A stretch of 52,610 nt of DNA from Novosphingobium guangzhouense (GTDB lineage: Bacteria > Pseudomonadota > Alphaproteobacteria > Sphingomonadales > Sphingomonadaceae), in NCBI RefSeq assembly GCF_002896965.1, contig NZ_LYMM01000043.1:1-52610 (forward strand), written 5' to 3'. A program made the position numbers and the translations under genes. The notes below the pieces were generated by a model. It saw only the letters and a program-made list of their open reading frames with translations. It was not told the origin of the DNA and searched no databases. Position 1 is the first letter of the stretch, and every line of letters begins with the position of its first letter. Of this stretch, positions 35,219 to 43,459 are shown piece after piece.

Positions 35219-35341
35219 ATGAACCCGACGTGGAGGTTTGTTCTCGCCCTGCCCTTCCTTACCCTGGCTGTCCTGCTTTCGATCCCAAGCTGCCTTTGCA
35301 TGTACGCCGCTGCACGCATCGAGGGACAGAACCCAGTATAA
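35219..35341 (+). CDS. 40-residue membrane peptide
   Basis: An ATG preceded by GGAGAGG opens a 40-residue peptide, MNPTWRFVLALPFLTLAVLL followed by SIPSCLCMYAAARIEG, with one hydrophobic helix at residues 6-22. The binding site spacing is good. It may be a small membrane protein; a lipoprotein is less likely because the cysteine context (IPSC) is poor. Function unknown. Confidence 0.4.
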   Translation: MNPTWRFVLALPFLTLAVLLSIPSCLCMYAAARIEGQNPV

Positions 35342-35444
35342 GCGAGCCAGCGGCCGTTGCGATGGGTTGCCGCACGCGGGTTCGCTCGTCAGGCTGCGCT
35401 TGATCACGCCAATGGTCCACCGAACGCTTGGCCCGTGATGGAAT

Positions 35445-35618
35445 TCAGACCTTGTCCGGTTCCGTTCCATGATCCTGCAGGGCGCTGCTGATCATTGCGG
35501 CCAAGGTGTCTTCCGCCCGAGCGCGGATGGCTGAATCTTTGGCCTCGAGGTCGCGCCGGACCCATTGCGGCGCCCGCTCGAGAACGTGACGGATGATGGG
35601 CGTAAGATCCTTTGTCAT
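35445..35618 (-). CDS. DUF6771-type small protein
   Basis: 57 residues from the ATG at 35618. The longer frame upstream is poor; from here the sequence is the typical short helical form: IIRHVLERAPQWVRRDLEAK, then AEDTLAAMISSALQDHG. I recognise the RAPQWVRxDL-AKD pattern as that of DUF6771, a family of short alphaproteobacterial proteins of unknown function. The ribosome binding site is weak. Confidence 0.6.
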   Translation of the reverse strand: MTKDLTPIIRHVLERAPQWVRRDLEAKDSAIRARAEDTLAAMISSALQDHGTEPDKV

Positions 35619-36121
35619 GCCGGGCCTATGACCTAACCATCCTGGGCTGTCCAGCAGTGCCCGCAGTGCGGAAACCGGACCGTCAGTGCTTCCATCCTTG
35701 GTTGCAAGACCGGCAATAAAGAAAATGCCGGCACGAAGGCCGGCTGTAAAGTTTGGGAGAGGATGCCTGAAAGGCAGCCGCAATGTGGGTGATGGCAGCT
35801 CCGAGGACCAGTGCAATTGACGCATGGGGCTTCCCGCGTTCTGCAACTGCGTGCTAAACATAGATCGACATTGGCTAGTGGGACGCGATGATCGAGAGGT
35901 AGGTGACGAACTGAATGGTCTTTGATATCTGCGCCTGTCTTCGGAAGGCTAGGTTTGTGCGGCACGGCTTTTGGCCCGTAATGGGGCATCTTCCCGTTCA
36001 ATCTATGGTACTAGGACAATGAATGCACTTGAAAAGCGCCGTAATCGGGGCAATGCATCAAGCATTGCCATAGGGGCATAAGCGTCCTTAGGCGCCCGTA
36101 ATATCGAGAGGGGCAATATCG
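35619..36121. other. 503 bp without a supported gene
   Basis: Minus-strand frames here are proline- and serine-rich and do not look translated. The right end includes GAGAGGGGC, the ribosome binding site of the next gene, and must contain its promoter. Nothing else is evident. Confidence 0.35.
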
Positions 36122-37120
36122 ATGCCTGATACCGAACCGACTTCTGATATCGCCGCTCTGACCGTACAGCTTCTGAGTGCATATCTGGGCAACAACACCG
36201 TCGGCGCTGACGAACTCGCCGGCCTCATTCGCTCGACGCGCGCTGCTCTCACCGAGGATACAGCGTCGTCGGCGGCGGAGCCTGAAGCACCGACGTATGA
36301 ACCTGCAGTATCGGTGCGTAAAAGCCTTTCATCCGACGACCACATCATTAGCCTTATCGATGGGAAGCCTTATAAGGCCCTCAAGCGCCATTTGACAAGT
36401 CATGGGCTGACTCCTGCGGAATACCGGGAACGCTACAACCTACCCGCGACCTATCCGATGGTTGCACCGGGTTTCGCTGCCCAGCGTCGCGAGATCGCCA
36501 AGAAGATCGGTTTGGGCAATCGCAATTCCGTTGTCGCGGACACCAAGGAAAGCGCATCGTCACCGAAAGCTGCCCCGGCAGCTGCGGTCGATCTGCAAGC
36601 GTCGGAAGCGGAAGTGGCGAAAGCAAAAGCTGCTGCTGCTCCCAAGACGAACATGAAGCAGACCGCCGCTCGCAAGCAACGCAAGGCCCCGGCGCAGGAA
36701 GCGATCATTGCTTCCGACTCCATTGTCGATGCGCCTTCGAACGAACCTGCAACGGCCCCTGAAGGAGTTGTGCCGAAGAAGAAGGCTTCAGCAAAGTCCA
36801 AGGGGAGCACGGCGCCTGCGAAGGTTCCTGCGGCCAAGAAGTCGGCCGCTCGCAAACCCAAAGCGGTGCAGGAAGCAAGCGAGGTCAAACCATCTGATGC
36901 ACCAGTCGAAAACCCGAAACCAGCCCCGAAACGGCGTGGGAAGCTCGGACTATTCAACCGGGAGGAAACGGAGTCCAAGAGCACTGTGGCAGACCAAACA
37001 ACGCCTACCACCCCAGACAAAGCAACCGACAAAGCGGAAAAAAAGACGCCACGGGCGAAGCGCATGGCGCGCGCACCGAAAACTCGTACCCCTGCAACGG
37101 ACGGTGGTAACGACGTTTGA
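36122..37120 (+). CDS. MucR/Ros-like regulator with a long lysine/alanine-rich tail
   Basis: 332 residues, about twice the family length (140-150). Residues 1-125 follow MucR: TSDIAALTVQLLSAYLGNN, the GADELAGLIRSTRAAL helix, and the region DDHIISLIDGKPYKALKRHL then GLTPAEYRERYNLPATYPMV. In active Ros/MucR the sequence here is C-L-x-DG-K-x-x-K-S-LKRHL with the first zinc ligand Cys; here that position lacks cysteine (IISL), so the zinc finger is altered. Residues 140-332 are Ala/Lys/Pro-rich with repeated AxKK and KxPA units (KKSAARKPKAVQEA), like histone H1 or AlgP tails. A DNA-compacting protein is the likely result. Confidence 0.75.
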   Translation: MPDTEPTSDIAALTVQLLSAYLGNNTVGADELAGLIRSTRAALTEDTASSAAEPEAPTYEPAVSVRKSLSSDDHIISLIDGKPYKALKRHLTSHGLTPAEYRERYNLPATYPMVAPGFAAQRREIAKKIGLGNRNSVVADTKESASSPKAAPAAAVDLQASEAEVAKAKAAAAPKTNMKQTAARKQRKAPAQEAIIASDSIVDAPSNEPATAPEGVVPKKKASAKSKGSTAPAKVPAAKKSAARKPKAVQEASEVKPSDAPVENPKPAPKRRGKLGLFNREETESKSTVADQTTPTTPDKATDKAEKKTPRAKRMARAPKTRTPATDGGNDV

Positions 37121-37130
37121 TCGTAGAGCG

Positions 37131-37154
37131 GGGGGCCGGCGTCAAACGGCCCCC
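37131..37154 (+). terminator. Hairpin after the MucR-like gene
   Basis: GGGGGCCG at 37131-37138 pairs perfectly with CGGCCCCC at 37147-37154 around an eight-base loop. It lies ten bases after the stop. There is no T tract, so it may be only a weak terminator or an mRNA-stabilising structure. Confidence 0.45.
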
Positions 37155-37477
37155 ACCATTCACTGGTCAAGGAATGTCGAAAACTATCGCTACTGATTTT
37201 CACTGCGCCTGCGATGGCAGTCGACCGGGGCAGGACGGTCAATTTCGGTACTGCTTAGCGACTGGGCTTGGGACATTCGCGACTGTCGGCTTCGGAGCGG
37301 CTCGCCCAGATAAGCTGCCACTCCCGGAGTAACCAACGGCCGGTTCTAGAGCAAACATTCGGACTTTTGCGACTGTCCGCAATCGCCTCACGATATGAAA
37401 TAACTAGATGTTTGAAATGGCAAGAGTAAAGTAATCGCTCCGGTCCGATTTTTTCCTCCCGCCGCACGCCGTTCGAA
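37155..37477. other. 323 bp without a supported gene
   Basis: A short plus frame (37174-37332) contains two cysteines but no other protein-like feature or site. The GC content falls near 37,390-37,440. Nothing else is seen. Confidence 0.35.
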
Positions 37478-38401
37478 CTATCTCATCTTTTGACGCAAAT
37501 CTTCCAATCGCGCCTGAGCCTCCGAAATGGCATCGCTGTCGCGCGCTGAATGATAGGCGGCGACCACCCTTTCCATGGCACGTACCGCCTCGAGTAGCGG
37601 TGTCTCTTTGAACGGCCCTTTTCTCTTAAGTTTAGCTAGAATTTCGAAATCGGAGGCGAGGTTTTCAAGCATGCCAGCGAGATCGGAATCCGGCTGATTA
37701 TGCCATGCATGCTCGACGAGATCCCGATGGATTTGCACCGCCTCGCCCATGTCGTGGCGCATGCGTCTACGCAACGCGTCGCTGGGGTTCGAATTGGAGG
37801 CGAGCGTCTCTTCTGTAAAGGTCGCCAGCGCCTGAGCGAGCCCGTCTCGCGCCTCGGCGACTTTTTCGCCCAGCGCATTAGGGTCCTTCAGGGCTTGTTG
37901 ATATTTCTCGATCGTATCTCGGCTCGGAGGCGCTCGCTCCGCTTCATCCGTGAAGGCTCGCTTTTCCTGCAGAGCCCTCGCTTCATAAAACAACAGCAGA
38001 GCCCTTGCCGATTGGCTGTTCCGTCCCGCCCCCTGACGAGCACTCACGATGACTTTCAAAATTTCATCGAGGCCAGCGACAAAATTCGGATCGGAATCAG
38101 CCAGAGTGTAGGCTTTGTCAAAAAGTGCTTCGATCAGTGATTTAGCGTGGCGAACCCGCTGTTGTCCGTGCGTGTATCGATACAGGTGTTCAAACTCAGT
38201 TATGGCTTGATCGATTAGTTCTACGTTTTCATCCGAATTCTCGTCGAATGCGTCCTGCAGGCTCTGTGCGTAAAGCATCCTGGCCGTCGTCCCGGTGTCC
38301 TTGATCGGCGAAAGCACTTCAATTGCAGCTTTGAAGTTGCCTTTGGTCCGCTGCTGTCGAGCAGCAACAAGCGCACCGCTGGCGAATGTGGGAGGCAGCA
38401 A
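37478..38401 (-). CDS. Helical repeat (TPR-like) hypothetical protein, possibly truncated
   Basis: 307 residues of nearly pure helix: GALVAARQQRTKGNFKAAIE, ARMLYAQSLQDAFDENSDEN, RVRHAKSLIEALFDKAYTLA, AVRAMERVVAAYHSARDSDA. The spacing of these hairpins is like TPR repeats, without the exact consensus. The only start at the front is a TTG whose first base pairs with the first base of the divergent response-regulator ATG, so upstream control sequence would lie inside that gene. The front has probably been cut off by a rearrangement. A role in defence or partner binding is guesswork. Confidence 0.55.
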   Translation of the reverse strand: MLPPTFASGALVAARQQRTKGNFKAAIEVLSPIKDTGTTARMLYAQSLQDAFDENSDENVELIDQAITEFEHLYRYTHGQQRVRHAKSLIEALFDKAYTLADSDPNFVAGLDEILKVIVSARQGAGRNSQSARALLLFYEARALQEKRAFTDEAERAPPSRDTIEKYQQALKDPNALGEKVAEARDGLAQALATFTEETLASNSNPSDALRRRMRHDMGEAVQIHRDLVEHAWHNQPDSDLAGMLENLASDFEILAKLKRKGPFKETPLLEAVRAMERVVAAYHSARDSDAISEAQARLEDLRQKMR

Positions 38402-38787
38402 TGTCTCTCGCGGGTAAGCGCGTGTTGGTCGTGGAAGACGAGATGCTCGTGGCCATGAACATCGAGGACATGCTGACCGAACTGGGTGCCATTGTCGTCG
38501 GCCCGGCCATGCGTCTGGATACCGCGCTGGATTTGGCCGGGCGAGAAGACTTTGATCTCGCCATGCTGGACGTGAACATCCACGGTGGACGGTCTTACCC
38601 GGTTGCCACGGTTCTGAAATCGCGCGGCGTGCCTTTCATATTCGCCACCGGGTGTGGGCACGCGGACGATGCGGACGAATTCAGTGATGTCGCGACCCTG
38701 GCAAAGCCCTTTCGCTCGACCGATCTCGAATTAGCGCTTTGTCGCGCTCTTGATTCATCGACGCACTCCCCAGATTCGTCGTTGTAG
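38401..38787 (+). CDS. Single-domain response regulator
   Basis: 128 residues, a receiver domain only. The start has GGGAGGCAG just upstream. Acidic pair VVEDE, phospho-acceptor aspartate in LAMLDVNIHGG, threonine FATGCG and lysine LAKPF are present in the right order. Receiver-only proteins of this type often work with HWE or HisKA_2 kinases as phosphate relays; such a kinase is encoded 550 bases downstream on the opposite strand. Confidence 0.85.
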   Translation: MSLAGKRVLVVEDEMLVAMNIEDMLTELGAIVVGPAMRLDTALDLAGREDFDLAMLDVNIHGGRSYPVATVLKSRGVPFIFATGCGHADDADEFSDVATLAKPFRSTDLELALCRALDSSTHSPDSSL

Positions 38788-38831
38788 CGCCTTGGAGGGC
38801 GTCGGGGCGGAAGGTGGCTTTCCGATTGCTT

Positions 38832-38856
38832 GGAACGAGCGCGCATCCTGCAAGTT
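38832..38856 (+). promoter_or_regulatory. EcfG-type (general stress) promoter
   Basis: GGAAC at 38832-38836 and GTT at 38854-38856 are 17 bases apart, which fits the alphaproteobacterial EcfG consensus GGAAC-N16/17-(C)GTT. It stands directly before the lipoprotein gene. The predicted transcript start would be at or near the ATG. Confidence 0.5.
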
Positions 38857-38864
38857 GGTGCAGC

Positions 38865-39230
38865 ATGAAAACGACATCGACGCTTATGGCAGCCGCAGCT
38901 TTGGCTTGTACGATTGCCGCCTGTGATGGCCCGAAGGAGAAGGCGGGTGCCGCAAGGGACGAGGCGGCCGCAAATGCTTCGGGCGTGCCCTATGATGGCA
39001 ATGGCCCGGCCGAGCGCGCTGGCCGCGCTGCGGACCGCGTAGATCGCGCGGCCACCAAGGCGCGTGATTCTCAGGGGGATGCGCTCAACGACCAGGGGCG
39101 CTCTATCGAAGCGCAGGCTGATGCGGAGGCCGATAAGCTGGAGCAACAAGCACAGGAAATTCGCGACGCCGCCAAAGCAAAGGCCAGAGAGCTGGATCGG
39201 CAACCAGATAGGCTAAAGCAGACGTCCTGA
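38865..39230 (+). CDS. Small lipoprotein
   Basis: 121 residues. A signal peptide (KTTSTLMAAAALACTIAAC) ends with a lipobox, cysteine at 20. The mature part is a charged, alanine-rich coiled coil (AADRVDRAATKARDSQGDAL, EADKLEQQAQEIRDAAKAKA), like small stress-induced lipoproteins of sphingomonads. No enzymatic motif. No ribosome binding site is seen; the promoter spacing suggests a leaderless message. An internal ATG at 38886 would remove the basic N-terminus of the signal peptide. Confidence 0.7.
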   Translation: MKTTSTLMAAAALACTIAACDGPKEKAGAARDEAAANASGVPYDGNGPAERAGRAADRVDRAATKARDSQGDALNDQGRSIEAQADAEADKLEQQAQEIRDAAKAKARELDRQPDRLKQTS

Positions 39231-39341
39231 GTGGGGGGCGAAAGGGGCAAAGGCCTCTCGACTAACATTTGGGCGTAAAGCCTTGGTCGATTTTACCGTC
39301 CAGACCTGATTGGCGCTGCACCGAATTGTTCCTGTCTATGA

Positions 39342-41234
39342 CTAGACTTTGGGGAACACGCGACCGAGATTGACGCTAAAACGCGCCTGCAGGCCTTCTG
39401 GAAGGTATTCGATCAGGACATCCCGGCTACCGCATATTCCCATGGATATGAGACGAGATCCAAATCCCTTGGTGGCTGGTTTCTCTACGATTGGTCCGCC
39501 GCGCTCCTGCCACAGAAGCTGGAAGTGGCTGCCATCGTGGTGCCAACTGACCACCACCTGCCCGGTTTCGAGCGACAGCGCGCCATATTTCACGGCGTTT
39601 GTCGCCAGTTCGTGAACAATAAGCGATAGCGACATCGCCGCTTCGGCGCTGACCTGCATATCCGTTCCGCACAGCGCGATCCTGCCGCTGTCAGCGCCTA
39701 GCCAAAGGATCCGCTGAAGGAGCGCTGACATCTGCGTGGCGGTCCAACTGGTCTGGAGCAGACTGTCGTTCGCCTGACCGAGCGCGACGATCCGGCTGAG
39801 GAGAGTTTCCCGGACCTCAGAGTCTATGCCTCGCAATGTTTGCGAGGCAAGCGACTGGACCATCGTGAAGCTGTTCTTCACGCGGTGGGACATTTCCTGC
39901 ATCAGAAGCTGCTTTTGCTGCTCGGCAGCCTTGCGCGCCGTCACGTCGACCGATGTCCCGGAAAATCGATAAGGATGGCCGGCTGCATCGACCACCATCC
40001 GACCCTTGCATTCGACCCAGCGGATCTGTTCGCCGGGGATGGCAAGCCTATAATCGACGAGGAAATCGGCACCACGCTCGAAGACGGCCCGGATGCTCGC
40101 GCGCAGCGCAGGGAGATCTTCGGCGACGACATACCTTTGATACTGCTCTTCTGTGAGGCCTGCGGTGCACCCGTCGACATCAAGGCCATAGAGCCGCGCG
40201 AAATTGGCATCGCCGTGGATGCGATCCGAAGACACCATCCAGTCCCACAGGCCCACAGAACCGGAAGCAGTGAGAGCCATCTGCAAGCGCTCCTCCTGGA
40301 GCGCTATCCGATCCTGCAACATGCGCGCCTGGGTCTTGTCGCGCAGGACCTTCACGAAGCCGACAATGACGTCATCGGCATCCTTGAGGGGCATCATCTC
40401 TCCGCTCGCCCAAAAACGCTCGCCGCTTTTGCGCATGTGCCAGCGCTCATCGGCCCCTCGGCCATTGGCAAGAGCCTGCCGCATCTCATGGCTTGGAACT
40501 GCGTCAGCGCGATCCTCTGGCGTGAAGAAGATAGAAAGGTCGCGACCTAGAATTTCCTCGGCTGACCACCCAAGAATGTTGGCAGCTCCGGCATTCCAAT
40601 CAGTGATCGATCCTGTGCGATCCATGACGATAATCGCATAGTCGATGGCGCTATCGAATATCGATTGAAAGCGCAGCGCGGCGTTGGCGAGTTCATTCTT
40701 GATCTCCCGTTCCTGCCGCGCGACCTTGCGCAATTCCAGCTGGCTCATGACCTGCGTCGCCAGCATCTGCAAGGTGAACCGTTGCAGTTCGCTCAGCCCG
40801 TCCGGACGGGTCCGGGTATCCAGGATGCAAAGCGTACCGATTGCAAGACCTGCCTGATTTTTAAGCAATGCGCCGGCGTAGAATCGGATACCGCCCGCAG
40901 CGTCGACCAAGGGATTGGCGGCGAACCGGCTGTCCTTCGTCGCATCGCGAATTTCCAGGAAATCCTCTTCCAGGATCGCGTGAGCGCAGAAGGATGTGTC
41001 GAGCGGGGTTTCTCGAACGCCGAGACCAACTTCGGCCTTGAACCACTGGCGGTCATCTCCAACGAGATTGACGACTGCGATCGGGGCTGCGCAGATCGCC
41101 GCGGCCAGCTTCACAACGTCATCGAACTGCTGTTCGCGCGGGGTATCGAGAATATCATATTTGGCGAGCACAGAACTGCGGCCCGGGGAAGAGGCATTAG
41201 AAAAGCATAATGTTTCGTTCTGTGTGTCGCTCAA
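39342..41234 (-). CDS. GAF-PAS-PAS-HWE histidine kinase
   Basis: About 630 residues from a TTG with GGAG 8 bases upstream; the frame is open to 41324. Residues 15-175 are a GAF domain (FDDVVKLAAAICAAPIAVVN, DTSFCAHAILEEDFLEIRDA, GIRFYAGALLKN); then two PAS domains (YAIIVMDRTGSITDWNAGAA, and GLWDWMVSSDRIHGDANFAR with PYRFSGTSVDVTARKAAEQ). The kinase core has the phospho-acceptor EMSHRVKNSFTMVQSLASQT, the HELATNAVKYGALS box and WQERGGP, the HWE family features. HWE kinases often sense light or stress and feed the general stress response. Its stop is 111 bases from the lipoprotein's. Confidence 0.85.
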   Translation of the reverse strand: MSDTQNETLCFSNASSPGRSSVLAKYDILDTPREQQFDDVVKLAAAICAAPIAVVNLVGDDRQWFKAEVGLGVRETPLDTSFCAHAILEEDFLEIRDATKDSRFAANPLVDAAGGIRFYAGALLKNQAGLAIGTLCILDTRTRPDGLSELQRFTLQMLATQVMSQLELRKVARQEREIKNELANAALRFQSIFDSAIDYAIIVMDRTGSITDWNAGAANILGWSAEEILGRDLSIFFTPEDRADAVPSHEMRQALANGRGADERWHMRKSGERFWASGEMMPLKDADDVIVGFVKVLRDKTQARMLQDRIALQEERLQMALTASGSVGLWDWMVSSDRIHGDANFARLYGLDVDGCTAGLTEEQYQRYVVAEDLPALRASIRAVFERGADFLVDYRLAIPGEQIRWVECKGRMVVDAAGHPYRFSGTSVDVTARKAAEQQKQLLMQEMSHRVKNSFTMVQSLASQTLRGIDSEVRETLLSRIVALGQANDSLLQTSWTATQMSALLQRILWLGADSGRIALCGTDMQVSAEAAMSLSLIVHELATNAVKYGALSLETGQVVVSWHHDGSHFQLLWQERGGPIVEKPATKGFGSRLISMGICGSRDVLIEYLPEGLQARFSVNLGRVFPKV

Positions 41235-41433
41235 ATCGAGGCTCCATGCGCGAAACCGAGGCGTCGGCTGCGGACGATCTATAGCCCTAGCTGCAGCAAC
41301 ATCGCCACCTATAACACGCAGCAAAAACCATGATTAGCATTCCCCGCCTGGCGATGTCCCGATCCACCCGGAAGTCGATGTTGGCAGCATAGACTTGATC
41401 GCTCGAGTGATAATCAGTTTATAGCCGAGAAAA

Positions 41434-41460
41434 GCCCGGCGCCTGAATTCAGGGCCGGGC
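41434..41460 (-). terminator. Hairpin with minus-strand T tract
   Basis: GCCCGG and CCGGGC close a hairpin whose inside is the palindrome CCTGAATTCAGG. On the minus strand it is followed by TTTTCTC. It could end leftward transcripts from the SDR operon 350 bases away. Confidence 0.45.
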
Positions 41461-41741
41461 AAGTTGAATAGGGCTGTTTAGCCCTTCGGGTCGCAAGGCA
41501 TCACTACTGGCAGAATGTGTATATCAGAAGTCAATTCGTGGTCTTCACCCGAAATAGCCAGACGTTCCAGGGTGGTTGGAAGAATGAGATTTTTCAGAGT
41601 GGAACGTCACGCGCAGATACTGGTTAATTAAGCTATGTGCGGAGACTGGCAGGCATTATGGGGCTGGGTGCCACCGATACCTGATGCCGAGCCGTCGCCA
41701 TGCATCGCATGTGTCGTGTTTTCATCGACCGCGCATGTGAG

Positions 41742-41780
41742 GGCCCGGCGGCAGTACCACTAGACTGCTGCTGCCGGGCC
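41742..41780 (-). terminator. GC-rich hairpin behind the SDR gene
   Basis: GGCCCGGCGGCAG pairs with CTGCTGCCGGGCC with one mismatch. It lies 30 bases after the stop of the SDR gene on the minus strand. There is no T tract, so it may depend on context or only protect the message. Confidence 0.45.
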
Positions 41781-41810
41781 GCATCTGTACTTGATTAAAC
41801 GTCTACCGTC

Positions 41811-42704
41811 TCAGGCGAGCCCAGCGCCGCCGGTCACGCCGAAGACTTCGCCGGTGATGTAGCTGCCCTCTTGCGAAGCGAGCAAGACGTAAACCGGTGC
41901 GATTTCCACGGGCTGACCGGGACGACCGAAGCGACTGCGCTCGCCGAAGTGGGCAACTTTCTCCTGCGGCTGACCCCCGCTTGCCTGAAGCACGGTCCAG
42001 AACGGTCCCGGAGCTACCACATTGGCGCGAATGCCCTTCTCGATGAGCTGCTTGGCCAACGCTTTGGTATAGGCAACAATGCCCGCCTTGGTGGTCGCAT
42101 AGTCGAGGAGGATGTCCGATGGGTCATAAGCCTGCACCGAGGCCGTGGTGATGACCGAGGCGCCGGCCGGGAGATGGGGCACCGCCGCCTGTGTGATCCA
42201 GTGCAGGGCGTAGAGGTTGGTCTTGAGCGTCTTGTCGAAGTCGTCGGAGGTGACCTCGCCAACGTTTTCTCGCCATTGCTGGCGTCCTGCATTGATCACG
42301 AGGATGTCGAGGCTTCCGAAGCCTTTCACCGTGTCCTCGACGAGCTGCCGGCTCCAGTTTTCATCGCTGACGTCACCCGGAAGTCCAATGGCTTTGCGGC
42401 CTTCGGCTTCGATCAGGGTGAGGACTTCTTGCGCGTCCGCCTCCTCGCTTGGTAGATAGGCGATGGCTACGTCCGCGCCCTCGCGCGCGAAGGCGATCGC
42501 AGCCGCACGGCCGATTCCGGAATCGCCTCCAGTAATGAGTGCCTTACGGCCAGTGAGCTTGCCCGCGCCGACGTAGCTCTTTTCACCGTGGTCAGGTCGA
42601 GGCTCCAGCTTGCCTGCGATCCCTGGACGCGGCTGCGGCTGCTTGGGAAAGGGAGGCTTCGGGTATTGTGATCGGGGGTCCTGCATCGTCAGCCGGTCGG
42701 GCAT
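41811..42704 (-). CDS. SDR-family oxidoreductase, YghA/GSP39-like
   Basis: 297 residues, with AAGGAG 7 bases before its ATG. The proline-rich N-terminal extension (PKPPFPKQPQPRPG) and the SDR core ALITGGDSGIGRAAAIAFAR, VINAGRQQW, TTASVQAYDPSDILLDYATT-K are as in YghA-type stress SDRs; the YxxxK catalytic pair is present. The usual NAA after the fourth strand reads NAG. It probably reduces aldehydes or ketones with NAD(P)H. It is 45 bases behind the DUF4142 gene, so both may be driven by the EcfG-type promoter before that gene. Confidence 0.88.
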   Translation of the reverse strand: MPDRLTMQDPRSQYPKPPFPKQPQPRPGIAGKLEPRPDHGEKSYVGAGKLTGRKALITGGDSGIGRAAAIAFAREGADVAIAYLPSEEADAQEVLTLIEAEGRKAIGLPGDVSDENWSRQLVEDTVKGFGSLDILVINAGRQQWRENVGEVTSDDFDKTLKTNLYALHWITQAAVPHLPAGASVITTASVQAYDPSDILLDYATTKAGIVAYTKALAKQLIEKGIRANVVAPGPFWTVLQASGGQPQEKVAHFGERSRFGRPGQPVEIAPVYVLLASQEGSYITGEVFGVTGGAGLA

Positions 42705-42749
42705 GATCGCTCCTTGGGTCTATGGGATATACGTGCGGGGCAAGGTTCG

Positions 42750-43316
42750 TCAGAGGGCCTTCGCCATGTTGAGGTGAGCGGTGACTGTGGGGACCAATTC
42801 GGTTGCGAATGTCTTGAGCGATGCCTGATCTCCGCCCGCTGCGTAGCCTTTGAGCGCATCCAGCGTGGCCTGGTGAGCGCTGACCTGTGCCTTGGCATAG
42901 GCCTCATCGAACGCGGCGCCTGTTTTACTCCGGAGGTCGGCAAGCTGTGCATCCTGAGCAGCGGTCATGCGCGGGGCAAGGGTGATCGGAGGTGTGGCAG
43001 CCGCCGCGGCTGCGGTAAGCTTCTTGGTAGATTCGGTATGAGCCTTGATCATTTGTTCGGCAAACGTCTTCACCTTGGCGGACTGGGCCTTCTCGGCTGC
43101 GAGCTTCGATGTCTCGATCTCGAACATGTCGCTCGCAGCCGCTATGTTGGCAAAGACCTGCGCCGGGCTCTCCGCCGAAGTCGTCCCGGTTTCGTTCATG
43201 GCATCTGCAGCCGGCGCGGAGGTCATTTCGGTGGCGGGCTCGGCGTCCTTCTTGTTGCAGGCGCTGAGGCTGAGAACGGCCAGGGATGCTGCCATGAGCG
43301 CGTTGTTCTTGATCAC
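42750..43316 (-). CDS. DUF4142 lipoprotein
   Basis: 188 residues from the GTG at 43316, with GGAG 8 bases upstream; the frame is open beyond but a signal peptide begins here (IKNNALMAASLAVLSLSAC, lipobox LSAC). The mature part has the DUF4142 pattern: PAQVFANIAAASDMFEIETS, SAKVKTFAEQMIKAHTESTK, HQATLDALKGYAAGGDQASL, then a histidine-containing final helix. Family members are ferritin-like helical bundles of the periplasm, often stress-induced. An EcfG-type promoter lies 40 bases upstream. Confidence 0.88.
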   Translation of the reverse strand: MIKNNALMAASLAVLSLSACNKKDAEPATEMTSAPAADAMNETGTTSAESPAQVFANIAAASDMFEIETSKLAAEKAQSAKVKTFAEQMIKAHTESTKKLTAAAAAATPPITLAPRMTAAQDAQLADLRSKTGAAFDEAYAKAQVSAHQATLDALKGYAAGGDQASLKTFATELVPTVTAHLNMAKAL

Positions 43317-43355
43317 GATCTGTGCTCCGCGTTGAGTGGTGGGGAATGAGGGCTG

Positions 43356-43381
43356 AACGATCGGCAGCACGAAGCCGTTCC
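43356..43381 (-). promoter_or_regulatory. EcfG-type promoter before the DUF4142-SDR operon
   Basis: On the minus strand GGAAC (43377-43381) is followed after 17 bases by CGTT (GTT at 43356-43358), an exact match to GGAAC-N17-CGTT. The expected start of transcription is about 30 bases before the GTG at 43316. Confidence 0.65.
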
Positions 43382-43459
43382 GATCAACCATCGACGTGCT
43401 GACGCGTTTGAGGGTCTCACCATCGCGTTATTAACCGTGCTATTGTCGAGGAGAGGAGC

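Larger units (their letters stand above)
41235..41810. other. 576-bp intergenic region
   Basis: No gene is seen. It contains the two hairpins listed separately and an A/T-rich stretch near 41,600-41,640. The left end carries the promoter of the kinase gene. Confidence 0.4.
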
